Source: Falsiruegeria litorea R37
Lineage (GTDB): Bacteria; Pseudomonadota; Alphaproteobacteria; Rhodobacterales; Rhodobacteraceae
DNA: 64,000 nt
Reading direction: 5' to 3'
Assembly (NCBI RefSeq): GCF_900172225.1
Contig: NZ_FWFO01000002.1
Location: forward strand, 484,429-548,428
The position numbers were made by a program, and so were the translations under genes. The notes beneath the pieces were generated by a model. That model saw nothing but the letters and a program-made list of their open reading frames with translations, ran no database searches and was not told the DNA's origin. Positions 46,291 through 55,821 of this stretch are shown piece after piece (the first letter of the stretch is position 1; the number at the start of each line of letters is the position of its first letter).

Positions 46291-46825
46291 GTATATGAGC
46301 GATTCTACTGATCTCCAGTTGACCGAAGGTGGCGCCTCGGGCGCACGAGTGCCGCTTTCAGATTTGCGACCAGAAGATTTCCCGAAGGGGATGAGTGTTC
46401 TGGCTGTGTCTGTGTTCCGCCTTTCACGATTGCTCAAGGCTCAGGTCACAAGGGTCGTATCTCAGGACAAGGACATAAACCTTGTTTCTTGGCGTATTCT
46501 TGTGGGGCTCAGGGCGACCTCGTCCGCCACGCAAAGAGAGCTTGTGGATTTCACCAAAGCCGAGCAGGCGCAGTTGAGCCGGGTTCTTAGGCAGATGGAG
46601 GAGCGCGGGCTGATCGAAGCCAAGCCAGACCCCAATGACCGCCGTGCACGTGTGTTCACAATGACGGCAAAAGGAAAAGAGAAGTTTCAGGCATTGCTGC
46701 CGTTTGTTGCGGATTTTGCCGACGCGGTCGACACCGCGCTCGACGATGTCGAGAAACGGCAATTTTTCGAGATGTGCGAGAAAATCGCACATGCTTCGCG
46801 AGTAGCCGGGAAGGTCCGGCAATAA
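46289..46825 (+). CDS. MarR family transcriptional regulator
   Basis: 178 residues. Winged helix: LVSWRILVGLRATSSATQRE, FTKAEQAQLSRVLRQMEERG and the wing DPNDRRARVFTMTAKGKEKF. A 45-residue N-terminal extension precedes the domain. Two in-frame ATGs (46289, 46295) are possible; neither has a clear ribosome site and the first is inside the operator repeat, which suggests tight autorepression. It precedes the TTT transporter genes by 54 bases and is probably their repressor. Confidence 0.88.
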   Translation: MYMSDSTDLQLTEGGASGARVPLSDLRPEDFPKGMSVLAVSVFRLSRLLKAQVTRVVSQDKDINLVSWRILVGLRATSSATQRELVDFTKAEQAQLSRVLRQMEERGLIEAKPDPNDRRARVFTMTAKGKEKFQALLPFVADFADAVDTALDDVEKRQFFEMCEKIAHASRVAGKVRQ

Positions 46826-46879
46826 CCGGTGCCTTGTGACCTGTGTCACCGTCACCAATCACCCTTTGGGAGGAAAAGG

Positions 46880-47827
46880 ATGAGACTTAAGACGAAAATT
46901 CTGGCGCTTGGTGCCAGCATCATGATGGCCCTCGCCGCGCCTGTTGCGGCGTCCGACTGGAAACCCAACGGCCCGCTGACAATTCAGATCGGCTTTGGCG
47001 CAGGGGGATCAACCGATACGATGGGGCGGGTTCTGGCGCAGGTGATGAAGGAAAACACCGGCTGGAACATCGTAGTCGAAAACAAGCCCGGCGGTGGCGG
47101 TGTTGCCATGTTCACGGGTGTGTCGCAACGCCCGGCAAACGGCAGTGTCATCGGCATGGGCGTGAGCATCCCTGTGCTGGTGCAACTGGTAAACCGCGGC
47201 GATCAGCTGCCTTTTGATCTGGAGAGCTTTGATTACCTCGGCACGGTCGCCAAGGCCGAGCTTGCCCTTGTGGCCAGCAAGGACGCACCCTTTGATGATC
47301 TTGCGGGCATGATCGAATATGCCAAATCGCAGGGCACGCTGCCCGTTGCGACAATGGCCCCGCCGCAGGTTCTGTTGATGAAGCAGGCGATGGCCAAATC
47401 GGGGGCCGAGTTCAATCTGGTCACCGCTGATGGGGGCGCCGAGGTGATGAAGCTTATCCTGGGGGGGCAGGTGTTGGCAGGCTTTGGTTCGGGTGAACAT
47501 TATCCCTATTTGGAATCCGGTGACATGAAGGTCATCGCGGGCGCCAACCAGTCGCGCCTAAGCTACGCGCCCGATGCGAAAACCTTCATCGAATCCGGGG
47601 TCGAGGCCTATGTTGACCCGGTGTTCTTCCTTGCCATGCGTTCTGGCACGGACCCGGCCGCAGTCGAAGCCATTGCGACGGCAATAGATGAGGCCACCAA
47701 AGCGCCCGAGTTTGCGGAAATTGTCCGCAACGCGGTCAAAGGTGACCCGATCAACATGGGGCCGGACGGCACGCGCCAGATGATGGAGGACGGCTTGGCA
47801 AACGCCAAGGTCCTGTTCGCAAAGTAA
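46880..47827 (+). CDS. Tripartite tricarboxylate transporter substrate-binding protein
   Basis: TctC-type periplasmic receptor, 315 residues: signal peptide ending AAPVAAS, then PLTIQIGFGAGGSTDTMGRV and IVVENKPGGGGVAMF, the two family-defining loops that hold a ligand carboxylate. The ATG at 46880 follows GGGAGGAAAAGG; the upstream frame to 46829 is discarded. It is first in a TctC-B-A operon. TTT receptors bind citrate, aromatic or other carboxylates, so the actual ligand is open. Confidence 0.92.
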   Translation: MRLKTKILALGASIMMALAAPVAASDWKPNGPLTIQIGFGAGGSTDTMGRVLAQVMKENTGWNIVVENKPGGGGVAMFTGVSQRPANGSVIGMGVSIPVLVQLVNRGDQLPFDLESFDYLGTVAKAELALVASKDAPFDDLAGMIEYAKSQGTLPVATMAPPQVLLMKQAMAKSGAEFNLVTADGGAEVMKLILGGQVLAGFGSGEHYPYLESGDMKVIAGANQSRLSYAPDAKTFIESGVEAYVDPVFFLAMRSGTDPAAVEAIATAIDEATKAPEFAEIVRNAVKGDPINMGPDGTRQMMEDGLANAKVLFAK

Positions 47828-47878
47828 GCAGTGCCACCCGCATCGCCCTGCGGTGGGGGACGCCTTGGGAGGGGTAGA

Positions 47879-48304
47879 ATGTCACATTCAGCGGACCGCG
47901 CGTCCGGTCTCTTTTTCTTGCTGTTTGGGTTGGCGATGTATTTCTACGTCAACCCCACCTACATCGAGACCGTGGACAGCGGGAACATTGCGCCCGCGAC
48001 CATGCCCAACATCGTCTCGATCGTAATTGCGATCTGCGGGGCTGTCCTGATCTTCAGGCCAACCACTCAGCAGGTGCGCGATCCCGCTCTGATCTTCAAA
48101 ACCGGTCTCTATGTCGTGGTGCTGGTCGCAGGTCTCTACGCGATGTCCTGGTTCGGGTTCGAATATGTTGCCCCCGTGCTGGCGCTGATCCTCATGCTGT
48201 TGATTGGCGAGCGCCGTCCCCTTTGGATTGGTCTGGGCGTTGTCGTCATGCCGGTCACGATCTGGTTCCTGGTGACGCAGGTTCTTGAACGTGCTTTGCC
48301 TTAA
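47879..48304 (+). CDS. TTT transporter small membrane subunit
   Basis: TctB-like, 141 residues with four hydrophobic helices: SGLFFLLFGLAMYFYVNPTY, then ATMPNIVSIVIAICGAVLIF and two more near the C-terminus. The ATG at 47879 follows GGGAGGGG. It is between the TctC and TctA subunits, the standard order. Confidence 0.87.
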   Translation: MSHSADRASGLFFLLFGLAMYFYVNPTYIETVDSGNIAPATMPNIVSIVIAICGAVLIFRPTTQQVRDPALIFKTGLYVVVLVAGLYAMSWFGFEYVAPVLALILMLLIGERRPLWIGLGVVVMPVTIWFLVTQVLERALP

Positions 48305-48316
48305 GGAAACACGGGA

Positions 48317-49828
48317 ATGGTTGATTTTGCGACGATCCTCGCTGGTTTCGGAGATGCCTTCACGCTCTATAATCTGGCCTTTGTTCTGGCTGGCGTGGTT
48401 TTGGGGCAATTTGTTGGGGCGGTCCCCGGTATCGGGCCCATCATGGCGATGGCGATTGCAATTCCGTTCACCTTTGGTCTGGACCCGCTGCCGGCAATTG
48501 CCTTTCTGGTGGGCGTCAACAAGGGCGGGTTGGTTGGCGGGGCTGTCCCTGCGGTGCTGATGAACACGCCCGGCACGCCGGACGCAGCCGCCACCGCGAT
48601 GGACGGCCATCCACTTGCAAAACAGGGCAAGCCCCTGAAGGCCACCAAGATGGCGCTGTTCTCGTCCATCACAGGCGACACCTTCAGCGACATCGTGTTG
48701 ATCACCGTATCCGCACCGCTGGCCATTCTCGCGCTCAGGATGGGCCCTATCGAGGTCGTCGCCCTGATGATCTTTGCCTTCTCCATCCTGGCGGGGCTGA
48801 TCGGCAACTCCTTGACCAAGGGCATCATCGCCGCCGCGCTTGGCCTGTTGTTCGCATCCGTCGGGCAAGACCCCGAGAATTTCACACCGCGCCTGATCTT
48901 TGGCTATTGGGACGTCTTTGACGGTCTGCCGCTGCCGTCGGTGGCAATTGGCATGCTGGCGATCTCGGAGATCCTGCACCGCATGTCGCTGGCGCATGGC
49001 AATGTCCAATCCGCGATTGTGACCAAGGACACCGGAAACCCCGATGATCGGCGCGTGACGTGGGCAGAATATTGGTCTTGCCGCTTCACCATGCTGCGCG
49101 GTGCCACAATCGGCACCATCCTGGGGGCGATGCCCGGGATCGGTTCGACCGCAGCTGCGTTTATGTCTTACGCCATGACCAAGGCTGCATCGAAAGAGCC
49201 CGAGACTTTTGGCAAAGGCAACCTTCATGGGATCGCGGCGTCTGAATCGGCCAATTCGGCGGTTGTCGGCTCGAACCTCATCCCTTTGCTGACCCTGGGC
49301 ATTCCCGGATCGGTGGGCGCCGCGTTGATCATCAGCGCCTTCATGATCCACGGGATGCAGCCCGGCCCTCTGCTGTTCGAAAACCAGGGGCGTCTGGTTT
49401 ACGGTCTCTTTGGTGCGATGATCATGGCCAACTTTGTGAACCTCTGGGTGGGGCAGGTGGGTTTGCGCCTGTGGGTCAAGGTGATCTCGGCCCCGGAATC
49501 GATCATCTTCACCTCGGCCATCCTGTTGTGCATTGTCGGCGTCTCAATGGCGACCAGCGGTCTCTTTGGAGTGGCGATCATGCTGATCTTTGCGGTGCTG
49601 GGGTATCTGATGGCGAGCTTTGGCTATTCGCTGGTGATCTTCATCATTGCCTTTTTTCTGGGGCCACGGTTCGAGAAATCAATCGCGCAATCGCTGGCCC
49701 TGACCAATGGGGATCTGACCCAGGTCCTGAAAAGTCCGGTGGCTGTTGGTCTGCTGGTCCTCTCGGTGATCTCGGTGGTTTGGTTCCTGCGCAAGAACGC
49801 GCAAGCAGAACGCGCGTGGCAAAGCTGA
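48317..49828 (+). CDS. TTT transporter large membrane subunit
   Basis: TctA-like permease of 503 residues with about twelve helices. Diagnostic sequence: GAVPGIGPIMAMAIAIPFTF, NKGGLVGGAVPAVLMNTPGT, AMPGIGSTAAAFMSYAMTK and LLTLGIPGSVGAALIISAF (the repeated P-G-I-G and G-I-P-G motifs). Start 48317 has an AAGGAAA site. The next gene is a sulfatase 54 bases downstream, suggesting uptake and hydrolysis of a sulfate ester, or uptake of its product. Confidence 0.94.
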   Translation: MVDFATILAGFGDAFTLYNLAFVLAGVVLGQFVGAVPGIGPIMAMAIAIPFTFGLDPLPAIAFLVGVNKGGLVGGAVPAVLMNTPGTPDAAATAMDGHPLAKQGKPLKATKMALFSSITGDTFSDIVLITVSAPLAILALRMGPIEVVALMIFAFSILAGLIGNSLTKGIIAAALGLLFASVGQDPENFTPRLIFGYWDVFDGLPLPSVAIGMLAISEILHRMSLAHGNVQSAIVTKDTGNPDDRRVTWAEYWSCRFTMLRGATIGTILGAMPGIGSTAAAFMSYAMTKAASKEPETFGKGNLHGIAASESANSAVVGSNLIPLLTLGIPGSVGAALIISAFMIHGMQPGPLLFENQGRLVYGLFGAMIMANFVNLWVGQVGLRLWVKVISAPESIIFTSAILLCIVGVSMATSGLFGVAIMLIFAVLGYLMASFGYSLVIFIIAFFLGPRFEKSIAQSLALTNGDLTQVLKSPVAVGLLVLSVISVVWFLRKNAQAERAWQS

Positions 49829-49882
49829 GTTCAAATCAAAACACACCCTTCCCGCCTGTGGAAAAGCTTCGAAGGATCCCAG

Positions 49883-51442
49883 ATGGCCAAGCGTCCCAAT
49901 TTTCTGTTCTTCATCACCGACCAACAGCGTGCCGATTGGCTGGGATGTATGGGACATCCTGTTGTCCGGACCCCCAACATTGACGCGCTGGCGGCGCGCG
50001 GGACGATATTTGACGATTTCCACGTGGCCGCGCCCATCTGCATGCCCAACCGGGCCTCATTGTTGACCGGGCGCATGCCCAGTGTGCATGGGTTGCGCTA
50101 CAACGGGTTGGCGTTGCCGGATACGGCCAACACCTTCGTTGATGTTCTGGCGGCTGACGGATATCGCACCGCATCAATCGGCAAGAACCATCTGCAACCT
50201 TTCCTGGATGTTCCCTCCGACCGGGCGGGGGAGACGGACCACAAGTTGATTCCCGAGGCGTGGAAGCCCGATCCGGCGACCTATGTCGAAGAGCAACCTG
50301 CAAACTACACCGCAACAGCGCCCTACGGGATGAAGCTGCCGTACTATGGTTTTCAGCACGTCGAGATGGTGACCGGGCACGGTGACCGTTGCGGCGGGCA
50401 CTATCAACAATGGTTCCGTGATCGCTGTCCCGATTGGCAAGCGCTCAGCGATCCCAAGAACGAGTTGCCGCACAGCTATACCTGTCCGCAGGCCTATCGC
50501 ACACCCATCCCCGAGGAATTTTATCCAACAACCTGGATCGCGGATCGGGCCATCGACTATGTCAAGGACGCGGCCGGGGAGGAGGATCCGTTCTTTGCCT
50601 TCGTGTCCTTCCCGGATCCGCATCACCCGTTCAACCCGCCCGGAAAGTACTGGGACATGTATTCCCCGGATCAGTTCGAGGTGGGCCTGCCGTATGAGGC
50701 GCATCAGAACCCGACACCGCCGATGCGACACCTGACCGAGATGTGGGAGCAGGGTGTTGTGTCCAGAAACAAGCAGGCCGCATTCCGAGCCGACCCGCAG
50801 CACATCCGCGAGGCCATGGCGCTGACGGCGGGAATGATCACGATGATCGACGATCAGATCGGGCGCGTCATCGAGGCATTGAAGGTTTCGGGGCAGTTGG
50901 AAAACACCGTGATCGTCTTCACCTCGGACCATGGGGAATACTTGGGTGATTTTGGTTTGCTTCTGAAAGGGGCATTGCCCTTTCGATCTGTGACCCGGGT
51001 GCCGATGATCTGGGCCGATCCGGATTTGGGGCAGGGGCGGTCGGGGGCCTTGACCTCGACCATCGATTTGTCGGCCACCATTCTCGAACGCGCTGGGCTT
51101 GAACCTTATAACGGCATTCAGGGGCAGAGCTTTCTGGGATGTATCGGCACCCAAGCCGCGCATCGCCGGGATCTGTTCATGGAATACAACGACAGCGGAC
51201 CACGCCTTGGGTTCAATCCTCCGGCCCGAATGAGAAGTCTACGGAACAAGCATTGGCGCTTCACCACGTATGGAGGACATGATTGGGGTGAGCTTTATGA
51301 CCTCAAAGCGGACCCGTGTGAGACGCGAAACCTGTGGGACGACCCCAGATACGCCTCGGCCAAAGCAGAGATGTCGATGCGTTTGATACAACATCTGACA
51401 GCCCAAATGGACGAAAGCCCGCTGGCCCAAAAACTGGCCTGA
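49883..51442 (+). CDS. Type I sulfatase (formylglycine-dependent)
   Basis: 519 residues, arylsulfatase/choline-sulfatase superfamily. PNFLFFITDQQRADWLG begins the metal site. The maturation motif Cys53-Met-Pro-Asn-Arg57 in ICMPNRASLLTG supplies the formylglycine nucleophile. The C-terminal VFTSDHGEYLGDFGLLLKG gives the Asp-His metal ligands. No signal peptide, so the enzyme is cytoplasmic and the sulfated substrate must be imported, consistent with the TTT system directly upstream. No formylglycine-generating enzyme is seen in the window. Confidence 0.92.
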   Translation: MAKRPNFLFFITDQQRADWLGCMGHPVVRTPNIDALAARGTIFDDFHVAAPICMPNRASLLTGRMPSVHGLRYNGLALPDTANTFVDVLAADGYRTASIGKNHLQPFLDVPSDRAGETDHKLIPEAWKPDPATYVEEQPANYTATAPYGMKLPYYGFQHVEMVTGHGDRCGGHYQQWFRDRCPDWQALSDPKNELPHSYTCPQAYRTPIPEEFYPTTWIADRAIDYVKDAAGEEDPFFAFVSFPDPHHPFNPPGKYWDMYSPDQFEVGLPYEAHQNPTPPMRHLTEMWEQGVVSRNKQAAFRADPQHIREAMALTAGMITMIDDQIGRVIEALKVSGQLENTVIVFTSDHGEYLGDFGLLLKGALPFRSVTRVPMIWADPDLGQGRSGALTSTIDLSATILERAGLEPYNGIQGQSFLGCIGTQAAHRRDLFMEYNDSGPRLGFNPPARMRSLRNKHWRFTTYGGHDWGELYDLKADPCETRNLWDDPRYASAKAEMSMRLIQHLTAQMDESPLAQKLA

Positions 51443-51747
51443 CGTTTGAAACACCCGCTTGGGGCCACAGTGGTTTTGCCCAAGAAAGGCGATGAAACTT
51501 TCTGGTTTGCGCCGTTTCGCCGAAATGCGGACACCCTGTAGGAAGCCCGTACCGAGCAACGCGCTCGGCAGCTGAAGCGATGCTTTGAAACAGTCGTGTA
51601 GGCCAAGATGAAAGGCTGGTTAACGGCCATGCAAAACGGCCGCACTGTCAATTCAATGCGGCCGTTTCAGAGGAGCGGTCTTTTCCCGTGCTCAAGGCGA
51701 TCTCGTTGCTCGGTTTCTGGTGCCGTCAGCCCGGGTGAACGGTTTGC
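51443..51747. other. Intergenic stretch between sulfatase and alkylsulfatase
   Basis: 305 bases between convergent genes. It contains the terminator at 51634-51667. In the sulfatase frame, sequence after the stop still reads somewhat protein-like, interrupted by two TAGs, but no function can be assigned. Confidence 0.4.
51634..51667. terminator. Bidirectional terminator candidate
   Basis: Perfect 11-bp stem AAACGGCCGCA / TGCGGCCGTTT with a 12-nt loop, flanked by A on the left and T on the right. It lies between the convergent sulfatase and alkylsulfatase genes and suits both. Confidence 0.75.
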
Positions 51748-53808
51748 TTAACCGCCGTTCGAGTTCGCCAACGCGGGCTGGGCAAAGTCATTGGCTTGAG
51801 GCGTCAGATCTTTCGCACCGGTGCCAGGCATCAATTCGAACCCAAGATCGAATTGATCCAGTGTGGATGCCAACTGCGCGACCACATCTGCGTTGCCTTG
51901 GGATTGGGCCGTGCCGTCCGCCAGCATATCAACCAGCTTACGCTCGCCTGTCATGACCTTTTCAAGATCGGCCCGATTCAACGAGATCGACAAATCCGCG
52001 TCTGGGGCTGTTCGGTCAACGATATGTGTCAGCGTGGCATTGCTCATTTCAACCACGATGTTTTCCTCGCGATCCGGGATGGCCAGGTTGATGGTGAATT
52101 CCAGATCGGCCGCCTTTGCGCTGTTGACGCGAATGGCGATGAAATCCAGCCACATCGATGTTTCCATGGCGCGAATGGTGTCAGGGCCGGTGGTTTCGAT
52201 GGTCGCGCCCTGCGGGATGCCGTTGCGCAGTTCATAGGCCGCCCCCAGGAACGAGTTGCGAACAGAGGGGCTTTCTTTCTGATATCCAATCTGCTCGAAC
52301 GCGTCAGCCAGCAGATCCTTGGCTTTCTGGTTGTCGGGTTCGGCGTAGACCAGTTTGTTCAGAATTTCGGTCGCGTGCAGGTATTGGCCAGCATCAAACA
52401 GATCTTGCCCTTTGTTCAAGATCGGCTCTGCTCCGCCCATCATTTCCACGAACAGGGGGGCGCTGTCCTTTGGTGACAAAGGTGTCAGAGTTGTCGGGTT
52501 GGCGTCCCAATACCCAAGATACCGGTTGATCACCGCCCGGCTGTTGTGTTCGACCGAGCCATGATAGCTGCGCGCCGCCCACTGCTCTTGCAGGCTTTCA
52601 GGGACTTCATAGACGTTGTGGACCTCGTTGATGGTCACGCCCTTGTTGGCCAGGTTCAATACACCGTTGTTGAGGTTGGCATAGGTATCGCGCTGTGCCC
52701 GCATCACTTCCTGAATGCGGTCATTGCCGAACCGTGGCCAGGAGTGCGAAGCAAACATCAGCTCAGCCTCCTGGCCGAACTCGTACAACGCATCGTTGAT
52801 GTGCTTAGACCAGCTTAGCGCATCGCGGACCAGGGCACCGCGCAGGGTATAGATGTTGTGGATCGTGCCTGTGATGTTTTCCGCTGCCCAGAATGCCTTG
52901 AGGTCCGGGAAATAGGTGTTCATTTCCGCCGGCGCCTCGGTGCCGGGCGTGTTCTGAAAGATCATGCGCACGCCGTCGATGGTGATCTCTTCATAGTCGT
53001 CCGAGACGTAGCGGGTCGGTTCGATCAGCCCGGTGGTACCGGCCGAGATGTTCTTGCCGATCGATTGGTCCACGTGTCCATGTGGGTCGCGGGGCAACAG
53101 CACTCCGTATTGGAAGAACAGGCGGCGGTTCATCACATTGCCTGCATAAACGTTTTCGGACACCGCATGTTCCATGAAGCCTTCGGGCGCGATAACCTCG
53201 ACACCTTCGGCCACATCTTCGTCGGTGATGACGCCCCGCACACCGCCATAATGGTCCGCGTGCGAATGCGAATAGACCACCACCTTGACCGGCAATTCAC
53301 CCACGGTGTCGTTCAGCAGCTTCAATGCGGCGGCGGCGGTTTCCTTTGAAGCCAGCGGATCGAACACGATCCAACCGGTTTCACCGCGAATGAATGAGAT
53401 GTTCGACAGATCGAACCCGCGCACCTGATAGATCTGCCCTTCCAGGATCTCGAACAGGCCGTAGTTCATGTTCAGGATCGCCTGACGCTGCAGAGAGGGG
53501 TGGATCGAGTCGAACTCCTGTCCTTCTTGCATGAGAAAGTCGTAGCTGCCGATGTCCCACGCAACCGTTCCGTCTTCGGTCTTGATCTGGCGAAAGTCGG
53601 GGACTGCAATCAGGCCTTTGCGGCTTTCTTCAAAATCGCGCTCGTCTTCAAAGGGCAGCGAGTCGCGCAATTGCTTTTGGAACTCGACGGTGAATTCCGA
53701 AGGCATTTTGCCTTTGGGATCAAAGTGCTCCTGCGCGACTACGGGACCTACGGTCAGTATCGATAGTGCGGTGGTCAGAAATAGAGAGTGTAGGCGTGCC
53801 ATGAGCAT
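51748..53808 (-). CDS. Secreted alkylsulfatase, SdsA1/BDS1 family
   Basis: 686 residues. Metallo-beta-lactamase-fold type III sulfatase that cleaves alkyl sulfates such as dodecyl sulfate. Signal peptide ends near VGPVVAQ. Zinc ligands are in H181-S-H183-A-D185-H186-YGG, with AAENITGTIHNIYTLRGA and FASHSWPRFGNDRI further on. The dimerisation and C-terminal SCP-2-like lipid-binding domain occupy about 420-686. The AGGAG site fits ATG 53808 or 53802. It faces a TPR gene divergently. It acts extracellularly or in the periplasm, unlike the neighbouring type I sulfatase. Confidence 0.93.
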   Translation of the reverse strand: MLMARLHSLFLTTALSILTVGPVVAQEHFDPKGKMPSEFTVEFQKQLRDSLPFEDERDFEESRKGLIAVPDFRQIKTEDGTVAWDIGSYDFLMQEGQEFDSIHPSLQRQAILNMNYGLFEILEGQIYQVRGFDLSNISFIRGETGWIVFDPLASKETAAAALKLLNDTVGELPVKVVVYSHSHADHYGGVRGVITDEDVAEGVEVIAPEGFMEHAVSENVYAGNVMNRRLFFQYGVLLPRDPHGHVDQSIGKNISAGTTGLIEPTRYVSDDYEEITIDGVRMIFQNTPGTEAPAEMNTYFPDLKAFWAAENITGTIHNIYTLRGALVRDALSWSKHINDALYEFGQEAELMFASHSWPRFGNDRIQEVMRAQRDTYANLNNGVLNLANKGVTINEVHNVYEVPESLQEQWAARSYHGSVEHNSRAVINRYLGYWDANPTTLTPLSPKDSAPLFVEMMGGAEPILNKGQDLFDAGQYLHATEILNKLVYAEPDNQKAKDLLADAFEQIGYQKESPSVRNSFLGAAYELRNGIPQGATIETTGPDTIRAMETSMWLDFIAIRVNSAKAADLEFTINLAIPDREENIVVEMSNATLTHIVDRTAPDADLSISLNRADLEKVMTGERKLVDMLADGTAQSQGNADVVAQLASTLDQFDLGFELMPGTGAKDLTPQANDFAQPALANSNGG

Positions 53809-54111
53809 GCGGCTCCTGTCGAAAAAATTCTGGTAACGAAGTCGACAAGGAAGCAGCGGGAAACCAGGTTACGAGGAAAAACATGGTTGGTCGCCTGGGC
53901 TGACATTACTTGAATGCAAAAGCCGTTTCCTTGACGCTCCGGCGCTTGCCAGCGCGGCAAAGTGCTTGCTCGTGTTACTGCAAGAATTGCGTCAGGGAAG
54001 TGCGAACATGTTGCCACGTGTTCCTGGTTGCTTGTATGACGGGGGGCAGGGGCCACTCGGTCGTTGTGAGTGATTGAAATATTAGGGCTTTTTCGGCTTG
54101 GGGTTTGGTGA
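53809..54111. other. Divergent promoter region, no gene seen
   Basis: 303 bases between the alkylsulfatase and TPR genes. No credible small frame or strong hairpin. It presumably carries both promoters. Confidence 0.4.
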
Positions 54112-55821
54112 GTGAGCTTATCGAATGATGATATGCGGGCGCAGTTGCAGCGCCTTTTGACACATCCGGATTTTTCGGCAACACCGCAGCGCTGTGCCTT
54201 TCTGTCCTATGTCGTCGAAGAGTATTTGGCGGGTCGTGGAGATCTGATCAAAGGCGTTTCGATTGCGATGTCGGTTTTTGGCCGGGATGAAACCTTTGAC
54301 CAACAGGTTGACCCGATCGTCCGGATGGAAGCCCGGCGCCTTCGTCAGGATATCGACGGCTACTATGCCGGTCCAGGGCGGGACGATCCGCTTCGATTGA
54401 GTATCCCAAAGGGCGGTTATACCCCGCGGTTTGAACGTGTAACCCCAGCCGAGCAAGCAACCCCGGCACCTGAAGCCTTGCATGTGAAGCCTCTTGCCCC
54501 CAAGCGGTTTGTTTTTGCTGGTCTCGGTGTTGTTGCGGTTGCAGCGCTGAGTGCGTTGATGTGGGGCCTTGTTGTCGGTTCTTCGGCCAGTGATAGATCA
54601 CGGCCTGAAAAGATGTTGCCGCAGGGCCCTGTGATGGCCGTTCTGCCCTTCGAAACGCTGGGAGATGGCCCCAGCTTCTTTGCCGAAGGGATTACACAGC
54701 AGTTAACCAGCGAATTGGCGCGATTTCGCGATCTTTGGGTGCTTCCACTTGGCAGCGGACAGCGGCAAGCACAGTCTGGAACGGATCTGCAAAGCCTCAG
54801 GTCCGAATTCAACGCAGAGTTCGCGTTGGAAGGAAGCGTCGTGGACAAGGGGGATCGCATTTTGCTGTCGGCCCGTCTGATCGACCTGAACAACCAGCGA
54901 TACATTTGGGTCAATGACTATTCGGTCGGCAGCGCCCCGAAGGAAATCTATGCTGCGCAGGATGAAATCATCCGGGATGTCATCGGGAAGCTCGCCGGGA
55001 AATATGGCGTTCTCACGCAAAATGCGATGCGAATTGCTGCCAGAACTCCACCGAGCAACCGAGATGCCTATGATTGTGTCCTGAGCTATTACAGCTACCA
55101 AATTTCCATCGACCTCGCGCGTCACCCGACGATCATGAACTGCATCCAACGATCCCTCGAACAAAGCCCGGACTATGCCGAGGCATGGGCTGTGCTGTCC
55201 AACCTTTACCTTCAGCAGATCCGGTTTGGTCTTAGCGGAGACAGGCAAGAAATCATTGCCGCTGCCGAAGCGGCCTCGCGGCGCGCGGTAGAGCTTGATC
55301 CCAGCCTGGCCGCGGGACATTTGATGCAAGCCAACGCGCGCTTTGTTCGCGGCGACATCGAAGGGTTTCGAAAGGCCGGTCATGTTGCTGTCGGCCTAAG
55401 CCCCAACGATGGTGCGATCCTGGCGCATTTTGGCATGAGGCTGGCGTTCAGCGGTGCATGGGACGAAGGTTTGGCTTTGGTCGATCGGGCCATTGCCTTT
55501 AATCCGGTGCATCCGCATTGGTACCACTTTCCGCGCGTCTTTTACGAGTTTGATCAAGGAAACTATCAGCGCGCGCTTGCGGTGTTGGATCAGATCGACA
55601 TGCCGAACTTTCTTTGGACGCCCCTTTGGAGCGCGGCGTTGCATGCAAATCTGGGACAGATGGAAGAGGCCCAAGCCTCGTTGAATGAGTTGTTGCGGCA
55701 ACAACCGAATTTTGCGGCGCAGGCCGACAGCATTCTGGCAATCTGGCAGTTGGGTGAACGCTTTGAACAGAAATTGCTGGGCAGTCTCCAACTGGCCGGT
55801 CTGGTGTTCGAAGACAGCTAG
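54112..55821 (+). CDS. Membrane-anchored TPR protein with N-terminal signalling-type domain
   Basis: 569 residues, GTG start. N-terminal cytoplasmic 110 residues (LSYVVEEYLAGRGDLIKG, then VDPIVRMEARRLRQDIDGYY and LRLSIPKGGYTPRF) match the conserved DNA-binding-like/adenylate-cyclase-associated module common in Rhodobacterales. A single transmembrane helix lies at about 133-157 (FVFAGLGVVAVAALSALMWG). Outside, a FlgO-like domain (VMAVLPFETLGDGPSFFAEG) and TPRs from about 310 follow. Databases often label such proteins adenylate cyclase, but no cyclase catalytic domain is present. It may sense periplasmic state and regulate neighbours. Confidence 0.78.
   Translation: MSLSNDDMRAQLQRLLTHPDFSATPQRCAFLSYVVEEYLAGRGDLIKGVSIAMSVFGRDETFDQQVDPIVRMEARRLRQDIDGYYAGPGRDDPLRLSIPKGGYTPRFERVTPAEQATPAPEALHVKPLAPKRFVFAGLGVVAVAALSALMWGLVVGSSASDRSRPEKMLPQGPVMAVLPFETLGDGPSFFAEGITQQLTSELARFRDLWVLPLGSGQRQAQSGTDLQSLRSEFNAEFALEGSVVDKGDRILLSARLIDLNNQRYIWVNDYSVGSAPKEIYAAQDEIIRDVIGKLAGKYGVLTQNAMRIAARTPPSNRDAYDCVLSYYSYQISIDLARHPTIMNCIQRSLEQSPDYAEAWAVLSNLYLQQIRFGLSGDRQEIIAAAEAASRRAVELDPSLAAGHLMQANARFVRGDIEGFRKAGHVAVGLSPNDGAILAHFGMRLAFSGAWDEGLALVDRAIAFNPVHPHWYHFPRVFYEFDQGNYQRALAVLDQIDMPNFLWTPLWSAALHANLGQMEEAQASLNELLRQQPNFAAQADSILAIWQLGERFEQKLLGSLQLAGLVFEDS

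Noticed and set aside
51443..51640. Protein-like sequence continuing in the sulfatase frame, broken by two TAG codons
   Set aside because: Could be a decayed gene or read-through extension, but codon third-position GC is low and no family is recognisable.
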